A stretch of 64,000 nucleotides of DNA from positions 930,001 through 994,000 of the forward strand of contig CAVPJW010000002.1 of the NCBI GenBank assembly GCA_963705525.1, given 5' to 3'. The translations under genes and the position numbers were made by a program. How positions within the stretch are numbered: the first letter of the stretch is position 1; the number at the start of each line of letters is the position of its first letter. The notes under the pieces are model-generated. The model searched no databases and was not told where the DNA came from. It saw only the letters and a list, made by a program, of their open reading frames with translations. The DNA comes from CAVPJW01 sp963705525 (GTDB taxonomy: Bacteria > Acidobacteriota > Vicinamibacteria > Vicinamibacterales > CAVPJW01). This document shows, in pieces, positions 17,685-23,996 of this stretch.

Positions 17685-18336
17685 TGCGCAGCCAGCTCAG
17701 AACTTCCTCGGCGTGACGATCTGGCGGGAAGACGGGATAGAACACGTGCTCGACGGCCCCGTTCTTAATGACCAGGGTCAACCGTTTCAGCAACGTCATT
17801 CCGTCAAATTCGAAAGTGGGCAACCGCAGCGCGTGGGTCAGTGCGAGATCGTGATCGCTGAGCACGTCAAACGGAACGTGCAATCGATCGACCATCTCCT
17901 TCTGGTAGCCCGTCGTCTGCGTGCTCAGGCCGAACACTTTGCCCTGAAGAGCGGCAAACTCACGATGGTGATCCCTGAAGCCGCAGGTCTCCGGCGTACA
18001 GCCACGCGCCCCCGGGATGGCGTCCCATCCCGGCGGAACCGGCTTCCCGGGCTCACCGGTTCGCGGATAGGCGAACACGACGAGCCGAGGCGCGAGGATG
18101 TGAGCGAGATCGATCGTGCCGCCGCCGGTTGACCGAAGCCCGATCGACGGCATTCGCATGCCAACCAGGTGACGGCAGGCGCCGTCATCCTGCGGGACGG
18201 GAAGGTCCTTGGGTAGTTCGAACAGGTTGTCCCCTGGCGTGAGCGGCGTCTGGGGCGTCTGGCCACGCGTCACCGTGCTTCCGGCGACAACGGTTCCGAT
18301 TACGGCGTTCAGTGCGGTTCGGCGCGATATCTCCAT
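17668..18336 (-). CDS. Tat-type exported peroxiredoxin-like protein
   Basis: 222 residues from ATG 18336 (an in-frame ATG at 18345 overlaps a TATAAT box and is less likely). The N-terminus MEISRRTALNAVIG is a twin-arginine-type signal. The redoxin domain includes MPSIGLRSTGGGTIDL, an altered peroxidatic region FAYPRTGEPGKPVPPGWD, and GARGCTPETCGFRDH with two cysteines spaced CxxxxC, a layout seen in the PrxQ/BCP-like group. Expected role: reduction of peroxides or thiol exchange in the periplasm. It is the first gene of the operon with the ADOP permease and the sodium symporter. Confidence 0.8.
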   Translation of the reverse strand: MEISRRTALNAVIGTVVAGSTVTRGQTPQTPLTPGDNLFELPKDLPVPQDDGACRHLVGMRMPSIGLRSTGGGTIDLAHILAPRLVVFAYPRTGEPGKPVPPGWDAIPGARGCTPETCGFRDHHREFAALQGKVFGLSTQTTGYQKEMVDRLHVPFDVLSDHDLALTHALRLPTFEFDGMTLLKRLTLVIKNGAVEHVFYPVFPPDRHAEEVLSWLRNAPGV

Positions 18337-18343
18337 GCGGCGC

Positions 18344-18349
18344 ATTATA
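18344..18349 (-). promoter_or_regulatory. Candidate -10 box (TATAAT) for a leaderless peroxiredoxin transcript
   Basis: A perfect TATAAT on the minus strand ends 7 bases before the ATG at 18336, so initiation at the usual distance would fall at or next to the start codon. No convincing -35 box is present and there is no ribosome-binding site, which fits a leaderless mRNA. Confidence 0.5.
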
Positions 18350-18408
18350 GCGTCGCGTTGCACCCGCGAAGAGAATCGAGGTGCGGGCCGCATCCAGCCC
18401 GAAGCAAC

Positions 18409-19512
18409 TCACGCCACGGATCGGCGTGGATCGACAAGCGCCTTGGTGAGAACCATCTTTTCGGCGGCCTCGAGGGCGTCGTTCAGCTCGTGCAGACCGA
18501 ACACCCGCTGACCGATCTCGCGCCAGGGAACGCGGTGAGCATGGCGTTCGAGGATGGTGAGCGCCCGGAGAAAATGTCCGGGCTCGCTGCCCCAGCACCC
18601 ACGGATCTCCAGATGCTTGCGATTGATCTGTTCGTGCACGTTGATCGAACTCGGGCCGGCGTTCGTGTAATGGCCGGCCACGACGTACATGCCGCCATCG
18701 CGCACGAGGGTCAAACCCTCTTCCACGGCCCGCGCTGAACCGGCCGCCTCGATCGCTACATCGACACCGCGTCCGGTCGTCAACGCCTTGACCCGTGCGA
18801 GACGCTCACTGGTAGACGTCTCCGTCAGATCGAGGACTATGTCGGCCCCCATCCGGCAAGCCAGCTGTAGCCGCGACGAGGGCGTGCCAATGGCCACAAT
18901 CGTGCCCGCTCCCGCGAGCCGCGCAAGGGCGATCGTGCTCAGTCCGACCGCACCCGTGCCCTGAACGAGGACCGAGTCTGCAGATCGAATGGCGGCCCGA
19001 TCGATGATGTGGACCGCTGTCACGAGACCGCATCCGCCGCCGATGTAGTCCTCGGCCGCCACGGCCTCGGGAAGGCGCGCCGCCGCGACGCCGGGCTCGA
19101 GATAGATCGCTTCGGACCACCCGCCGAACAGACCCTCTGAGGCCGGATCGGTGATGCCGTAAACGCGGCGCGACGAGCAGCGCGTGGGCGTCCGCGCGAC
19201 CGCGCACGCGTAGCACCTTCCGCACGTCCGGTGGACATCGAAGAACACGACTCGCTCACCTTCGGCCAGTGACGCACCGGCGAGAGACGGAAACGTTCCG
19301 CGAACCCGCTCGAGCACGCCGACTGAGATATGTCCGGGAATGATGGGATACGGGACACCAGACAGCCTGCCGCGCCAGAGGTGCACGTCGGTGCCACAGA
19401 CCTCCGAATAGAGAGTCCGGAGGAGCGCGCCACCTTCAGGCAGGTCAGGCTCGTGGAACTCCCGGATCTCGACCGGCACATTCGGTGCCGGCATCACGGC
19501 CGCCCTGATCAT
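18409..19512 (-). CDS. Zinc-type medium-chain dehydrogenase (alcohol dehydrogenase family)
   Basis: 367 residues from ATG 19512, which has GAGGAGT eight bases upstream. The order is typical: catalytic-zinc cysteine in EVCGTDVHLWRG, structural-zinc cluster CGRCYACAVARTPTRC, Rossmann motif VLVQGTGAVGLSTIALARLAGA, and AIEAAGSARAVEEGL. The usual GHE segment reads GHI (PGHISVGVLERV), so the conserved glutamate next to the catalytic zinc is replaced by isoleucine. Substrates could be an alcohol, polyol or amino alcohol (threonine dehydrogenase-like). It is divergent from the FAD oxidoreductase at 19671 and stands alone on its strand. Confidence 0.85.
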   Translation of the reverse strand: MIRAAVMPAPNVPVEIREFHEPDLPEGGALLRTLYSEVCGTDVHLWRGRLSGVPYPIIPGHISVGVLERVRGTFPSLAGASLAEGERVVFFDVHRTCGRCYACAVARTPTRCSSRRVYGITDPASEGLFGGWSEAIYLEPGVAAARLPEAVAAEDYIGGGCGLVTAVHIIDRAAIRSADSVLVQGTGAVGLSTIALARLAGAGTIVAIGTPSSRLQLACRMGADIVLDLTETSTSERLARVKALTTGRGVDVAIEAAGSARAVEEGLTLVRDGGMYVVAGHYTNAGPSSINVHEQINRKHLEIRGCWGSEPGHFLRALTILERHAHRVPWREIGQRVFGLHELNDALEAAEKMVLTKALVDPRRSVA

Positions 19513-19670
19513 CAGGAACACTCCTCAACTGTCCGCCGAATCATAGTCCAGCCGCCGAGGGTGTCTGCCGCTTCATGCGGGAAGGAGCCGAGACATGGGA
19601 TTTCCAGCAAAGCAGTGTCAAGGCGTTAGAATTACCGGCCGGCTCGTTGCAACGCCGGTCACATTTGACG

Positions 19671-20843
19671 ATGTCTGGTGCGATCTCGAAACGTTCGTAT
19701 GACGTGGTCATCGTGGGAGCCCGCTGTGCCGGGGCCGCCACCGCTCTCCTCCTCGCACGTCAAGGGCTGAGCGTCCTGGCCATCGATCGCGCCGCGTACG
19801 GAAGCGACACGATTTCGACGCACGCGTTGATGAGAGGCGGCGTGTTGCAGCTTCGGCGTTGGGGAATCATCGACAACGTTCGCGCTGCTGGGACCCCGCC
19901 GGTCCGCACAGTGGCGTTTCACTATGGCGATGAGGTGGTCGAGATTCCCATTGAGGATCGTAACGGAGTCGACGCGCTGTATGCGCCACGTCGGACTACG
20001 CTCGATCCTCTTCTCGTGGACGCGGCGCGCGGTGCAGGCGCCGAAATCGTCCACGGAGTTCGCTTTCAGGACATCCTGCGTTCATCCGCGGGCCGAGTTT
20101 GTGGTGTCATCGTTGAAGATGGATCAGGTCACACCGTCGAACTCGCGACGAACCTTCTCGTCGGTGCCGATGGTCGAACATCGCGGGTCGCCCGCCTGAC
20201 GCGATCGGCCAGGCACACGAGCGGCCGACACACGAGCGGTCTCGTGTTCGGATACTGGGCCGGTCTCGACAGCCGTGGTTACCATTGGTACTACCGTCGG
20301 GGCATCAGCGCTGGCGCTATCGAGACGGATGACGGGCTCACATGTGTCTTCGCGGCCGCTCCAGAGCGGCGGTTTCGTGAAGAGACCCGACGGAATCTGA
20401 GTGCCGGTCATCGTCGCATCCTCGATGAGATCGAGCCGGCTTTGTCGCAAGCCGTCGCCGCATCGCGTCTCGCCTGTCCGCTTCGAGCCTTCATTGGCGA
20501 GCCTGGATTCCTTCGCGAGAGTTGGGGCGCCGGCTGGGCACTCGTGGGCGATGCGGCCTACTTCAGAGATCCCCTGACCGCACACGGTATTACGGATGCC
20601 TTGCGCGACGCCGAGCTGCTGGCGCGGGCCGTCTCGGTTGGAACTGACGAGGCGTTTCGCGAATACCAGAGCGCCAAAGACGATCTGTCGCGGGAACTGC
20701 TCAGATTGAGTGACGAGATCGCCGGATTTGAATGGGACCTGCCCACCGTCAGAAACTACCATCACCTGATGAGTCGCGAGATGAACCGCGAAGTCGCCTG
20801 GCTCAACCGTCTCGACCGCCCGGCGACTGCAATGACGACGTGA
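19671..20843 (+). CDS. FAD-dependent oxidoreductase / monooxygenase-like protein
   Basis: 390 residues, starting at ATG 19671 just before the nucleotide-binding fold. The N-terminal YDVVIVGARCAGAATALLLA is the dinucleotide-binding motif in its GARCAG form; NLLVGADGRTSRVA and VGDAAYFRDPLTAHGITDA are the two later FAD-contact motifs of the PHBH/geranylgeranyl-reductase superfamily. Substrate unknown. A 15-base tandem duplication encodes RHTSG twice (see repeat at 20211). The MaoC-like hydratase gene follows 19 bases downstream, so both may act on an acyl-CoA or lipid-like substrate. Confidence 0.85.
   Translation: MSGAISKRSYDVVIVGARCAGAATALLLARQGLSVLAIDRAAYGSDTISTHALMRGGVLQLRRWGIIDNVRAAGTPPVRTVAFHYGDEVVEIPIEDRNGVDALYAPRRTTLDPLLVDAARGAGAEIVHGVRFQDILRSSAGRVCGVIVEDGSGHTVELATNLLVGADGRTSRVARLTRSARHTSGRHTSGLVFGYWAGLDSRGYHWYYRRGISAGAIETDDGLTCVFAAAPERRFREETRRNLSAGHRRILDEIEPALSQAVAASRLACPLRAFIGEPGFLRESWGAGWALVGDAAYFRDPLTAHGITDALRDAELLARAVSVGTDEAFREYQSAKDDLSRELLRLSDEIAGFEWDLPTVRNYHHLMSREMNREVAWLNRLDRPATAMTT
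20211..20240 (+). repeat. 15-base in-frame tandem duplication
   Basis: Two adjacent 15-base copies differ at three third- or first-codon positions and encode RHTSG-RHTSG within the FAD oxidoreductase, just after the GADGRTSRVA motif. The divergence is synonymous, so the duplication is not an assembly artefact of identical sequence. Confidence 0.8.
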
Positions 20844-20862
20844 CCTGAAAGGGGGATGTCTC

Positions 20863-21267
20863 ATGCCCGTGTCTGTCGGCCAGAAGGCCCGCCGCAGTGC
20901 CACGCTCACAGCCGAACACGTTCGGCAATACAGCGACCTGACGGGCGACCGCAATCCGCTTCACCATGACGCCGCCTTCACGGCGGGCACGCGTTTCAAG
21001 GATCTCATCGTCCAGGGCGGCCTCACGACGGGCCTCCTTCACGCGCTGGTGGCCATGGATCTACCGGGGCCGGGTTCGGTGTTTCTGAGCCAGAACTGGC
21101 GCTTCACCGCGCCCGTCTTCATCGGCGACACCATCACGGCCGAGGTCGAGATCCTTGCGGTCCACGACACCAAGCCCGTTACGCGGCTGGGAATTCGCAT
21201 CACCCGGCAGACGGGCGAGGTCGTGCTCGAAGGAGAGGCCTGGTGCTACACGGCGCGGCCCGCTTGA
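20863..21267 (+). CDS. MaoC-like (R)-specific enoyl-CoA hydratase
   Basis: 134 residues, single hot-dog domain, behind a strong AAAGGGGGA ribosome-binding site. The active-site signature is clear: YSDLTGDRNPLHHD (Asp and His of the hydratase motif), then GGLTTGLLHALVA. Small MaoC proteins hydrate trans-2-enoyl-CoA to (R)-3-hydroxyacyl-CoA, linking fatty-acid breakdown to polyhydroxyalkanoate or lipid synthesis. It lies 19 bases after the FAD oxidoreductase and is probably co-transcribed. Confidence 0.88.
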   Translation: MPVSVGQKARRSATLTAEHVRQYSDLTGDRNPLHHDAAFTAGTRFKDLIVQGGLTTGLLHALVAMDLPGPGSVFLSQNWRFTAPVFIGDTITAEVEILAVHDTKPVTRLGIRITRQTGEVVLEGEAWCYTARPA

Positions 21268-21322
21268 ACGGCGGGTCCCGGCGGGACCAATTGTTGACTG
21301 CGCTTTCACCGTGGATCGAGCC

Positions 21323-21712
21323 GTGCCCCCGGACTCAACTCGCCTCGACATCTGGCTGGACGTTGCGTGTCTGTTCAAGACGCGCTCGGAAGCTCAGAAA
21401 GCGTGCCGCAACGGGAAGATCCTCGTCAACGGCCAGGCCGCCAAGTCCCATCGGATCGTCCATTCCGGCGACGAGGTCCGCATCGGTCGATCGTTCGGTC
21501 TCGTCCAGACCGTCATCGTTCGCGCGTTGGCCGATCGACACATCGCCCGGGCTGACGCGCGATTGCTCTATGAAGACCTGACGCCGCCGCCGTCCCCCGA
21601 AGAAATTGAGACACGCCGCATCGACCGCCAATACCGAGCCGCTGCGCGTGCCGCTGGCCGCCCCGACAAGCGTCGGCGCCGCGAGCTGGAGCGCCTCAAA
21701 GGCCGTCGCTGA
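21323..21712 (+). CDS. S4-domain RNA-binding protein (Hsp15-like)
   Basis: About 129 residues from GTG 21323, chosen for the GGATCGAG seven bases upstream; GTG 21311 is an alternative and the longer open frame overlaps the MaoC gene. The S4 fold is evident: TRLDIWLDVACLFKTRSEAQKACRNGKILVNG, then SGDEVRIG. The C-terminus is a basic arginine-rich tail (DKRRRRELERLKGRR). The Hsp15 family binds the stalled 50S subunit carrying a nascent chain and frees it after heat shock. Its nearness to the hspR-dnaJ-clpB-ftsH cluster fits a stress role, though the terC gene lies between on the other strand. Confidence 0.8.
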   Translation: MPPDSTRLDIWLDVACLFKTRSEAQKACRNGKILVNGQAAKSHRIVHSGDEVRIGRSFGLVQTVIVRALADRHIARADARLLYEDLTPPPSPEEIETRRIDRQYRAAARAAGRPDKRRRRELERLKGRR

Positions 21713-21742
21713 ACCGCGAACCTCGATCTCAAGCCGAATCTG

Positions 21743-22486
21743 TCATCGATCGCCTGCGTCGGTAAGCAGGTGTGCCGCTTCATCATCGGTTTCCTCGATG
21801 ATCACGGGCGGTTGTCGTCGCGCGTAGACGAAGGCCGCCGCAAAGATGATGACCACCAGGCTCAGCGACAGCCACTTGGGCACTTCAAAGCCGATCCAGC
21901 CGAGTGAGTGCAAGTACTCGATGAGCAGCTTGATGCCGACCCAGGCGATGATGACAAATGCTCCGTCAACCAGCGCGGGATATCGCTGCACGAGCGTAAT
22001 GAGTTGACCGATGACGAGTCTCATCATGATGATGCCGAGAATGCCGCCGGTGAGGATGACCCAGAGCTTGGGCGACATCGCCACCGCGACCAGAATCGAG
22101 TCCACCGCAAACACGATGTCGGTCAGCTCGACCTTCACCACGGTCGCCCAGAACGCCGAGAGCCCGAGCCACGGGCGCGCAACCGGCGGCGTGCGACGAT
22201 CGCCCGCTTCCCCGCCTCTGAAGAAGTGTGCGTACGGGAGATACAGCAGATAGGCACCGCCCAGGAGCTTGATGAGGCTCAGGCGGATCATGTACGCGGC
22301 GAACACCGTGGCGAGGATGCGAAACGCGAACGCGCCGCCGATTCCGTAGCGAAGCGCCTTGCGCCGATCCCTCTTCGGAAGGCCGAGCACGAGCAGCGCC
22401 AGCACCATCGCGTTGTCGGCGCTCAGCAGACCCTCGAGAATGATCAGCAGAAAGATCGTCAGTAAGTCCGAGAGTTGGACGTCCAT
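21743..22486 (-). CDS. TerC family integral membrane protein
   Basis: 247 residues with about seven hydrophobic helices. Family motifs: LIILEGLLSADNAMVLALLV near the start and VELTDIVFAVDSILVAVA in the middle, each with the conserved acidic residue of the TerC/Alx fold. TerC/Alx proteins export manganese or help to metallate and fold secreted proteins. The gene is divergent from hspR, with about 160 bases between them. I looked for a yybP-ykoY-type riboswitch there and saw nothing convincing. Confidence 0.88.
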   Translation of the reverse strand: MDVQLSDLLTIFLLIILEGLLSADNAMVLALLVLGLPKRDRRKALRYGIGGAFAFRILATVFAAYMIRLSLIKLLGGAYLLYLPYAHFFRGGEAGDRRTPPVARPWLGLSAFWATVVKVELTDIVFAVDSILVAVAMSPKLWVILTGGILGIIMMRLVIGQLITLVQRYPALVDGAFVIIAWVGIKLLIEYLHSLGWIGFEVPKWLSLSLVVIIFAAAFVYARRQPPVIIEETDDEAAHLLTDAGDR

Positions 22487-22597
22487 GGAACGGTGTGCCT
22501 CACTCGCGCGCGAAGCGATGTGCCGGCGCGGTCATTCAGTATGTCGTGATACGCGCGTTAGCTCCAAGAACCGGGTGGCGACAGGGACCGCGGCGCA

Positions 22598-22616
22598 TTG
22601 ACACAGATCGTATCAA
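22598..22616 (+). promoter_or_regulatory. HAIR-like inverted repeat, probable HspR operator
   Basis: TTGACAC, five bases, GTATCAA: an inverted repeat with six of seven arm positions matching. The spacing TTGA-N11-TCAA is exactly that of the HAIR operator (CTTGAGT-N7-ACTCAAG) bound by HspR in actinobacteria. It covers the -35 box, so binding would block polymerase. Autoregulation by the downstream hspR product is inferred. Confidence 0.6.
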
Positions 22617-22626
22617 TATATATACT
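22598..22626 (+). promoter_or_regulatory. Canonical sigma-70 promoter for the hspR operon
   Basis: TTGACA at 22598-22603 and TATACT at 22621-22626, separated by exactly 17 bases. The expected start point, around 22633, leaves a short leader before the hspR ATG at 22651. The rho promoter uses the same two hexamers and the same spacing. Confidence 0.8.
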
Positions 22627-22650
22627 CGTGACAACGCATGGTGCTTATGC

Positions 22651-22992
22651 ATGGCGAGTGATCAGCTCTATTTCATCAGCATGGCGGCCCGACTCCTGGG
22701 GATGCATCCTCAGACTCTGAGGAAGTACGAGCGGCTGGGCCTCATCCAGCCGACGCGCCGCATCGGATCGATGCGCCTGTATTCTCACGACGAGCTCGAG
22801 CGGCTGCGGCTGATCAAACACCTGGTGGACGAGCTCGGCATCAACCTCGCTGGCGTGCAGCGTCTGCTCTCGATTGCAGACGTGGTGGAACGGATGCGGC
22901 CGCTCACCCGCGACGATACGTTGACCCGCGGCGAAAGCCGGCGTCGACTGGTCCAGGAGCTGGACCGCTTGAGCGACATGCTGGGTCTCTAA
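22651..22992 (+). CDS. hspR: HspR, MerR-type heat-shock repressor
   Basis: 113 residues. ATG 22651 is chosen because it begins directly before the MerR helix-turn-helix and follows the promoter at the right distance. Residues 6-75 match MerR/HspR: YFISMAARLLGMHPQTLRKYE, then the wing PTRRIGSMRLYSHDELERL and the LGINLAGVQRLL helix. A leucine/arginine-rich C-terminal helix completes it. HspR represses chaperone genes and is released when unfolded proteins occupy DnaK. The next gene (dnaJ) begins at the base after its stop codon. The HAIR-like site upstream supports autorepression. Confidence 0.88.
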   Translation: MASDQLYFISMAARLLGMHPQTLRKYERLGLIQPTRRIGSMRLYSHDELERLRLIKHLVDELGINLAGVQRLLSIADVVERMRPLTRDDTLTRGESRRRLVQELDRLSDMLGL

Positions 22993-23974
22993 ATGGAGTT
23001 CAAGGATTACTATTCGACGCTCGGCGTCGCCCGGACGGCGACGGAGAAGGAGCTGAAGCAGGCGTACCGCAAGCTGGCGCGCAAGTTCCATCCGGACGTC
23101 AATCCCAACGACAAGACCGCGGAGACGCGCTTCAAGGAGATCAACGAAGCGTACGAAGTCCTGGGCGATCCGGACAAGCGACGGAAATACGACGAGCTCG
23201 GCGCGAACTGGCGCCAGTACGAACAGGCGCAGCAACAGGGCGGTCCCAACCCGTTCGGCGCCGAGTGGCGTGTGGATTTCGGCGGTCCGGGCGGCGGTGC
23301 GCACACGATGACGCCCGAAGAAATGCGGGAGATCTTCGGCGACGAGGATCCCTTTTCCGACTTCTTCAAGACGTTCTTCGGCGGCGCGGCCCGCGCGCAC
23401 GCGCGGAGGCAAGGGGCGCGCTCGACAAGGGCGTGATTTCGAACAGGAGATCGAGCTCTCGCTCGAAGACGCGAAGCGTGGCGTCACGGAACGGCTCTCG
23501 ATCAAGCACGACGGCCACGCGCGAACCGTCGATGTCCGTATTCCTGCAGGCGTCAACGACGGCTCGCGTGTGCGCGTGCCGGGCGAAGGCGAAAAGGGAT
23601 CGGGCGGCGCGTCCGCCGGCGATCTCTACCTGCGAATACGCCTGCGGCCTCATGCGACGTTCGAGCGGAAGGGGAAGGATCTTTACGTCCGCGTCCCGTT
23701 GCCGGTCACGACGGCCGTGCTTGGTGGCGAGATTGAGGTGCCCACCGTGGGCGGCGCCCCGCTTCGGCTGCGCATCCCGGCGGAAACCCAGAACGGACAG
23801 GTCTTCCGCCTGAAGGGGCACGGAATGCCCTCCGTCGGGAAACCTGCGGAGCGCGGGGACCTGTATGCCACGGTGTCACTCGAAATACCGCGACCGTTGA
23901 CGTCGGAACAGCGCGCGCATTACGAGGCGCTCGCCCGGCTCGAATCGGACCGGCCTGTGGCTGGAAAGGTGTAA
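22993..23974 (+). pseudogene. dnaJ: DnaJ/CbpA co-chaperone, interrupted by a +1 frameshift
   Basis: The first frame gives the J-domain with the invariant HPD (KFHPDVNPND, about residues 32-41) and a glycine/phenylalanine-rich stretch ending FFGGAARAHA. It then departs near 23390-23425 and stops at 23436. The second frame continues with RARQGRDFEQEIELSLEDA and the two C-terminal substrate-binding domains (RIPAGVNDGSRVRVPGEG, LYVRVPLPVTTAVLGG) to 23974. Together this is a zinc-finger-less CbpA-type DnaJ of about 326 residues. DnaJ would stimulate DnaK, whose gene is not in the window. Both parts are intact, so the break is either recent or a sequence error in the very GC-rich hinge. It is translationally adjacent to hspR and followed by clpB. 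Confidence 0.85.
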
Positions 23975-23996
23975 GGAAGGGCGGAAGGTTGGCATC

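Noticed and set aside
22487..22597. Possible manganese (yybP-ykoY) riboswitch before terC
   Set aside because: None of the conserved loop sequences of that class could be found by eye.
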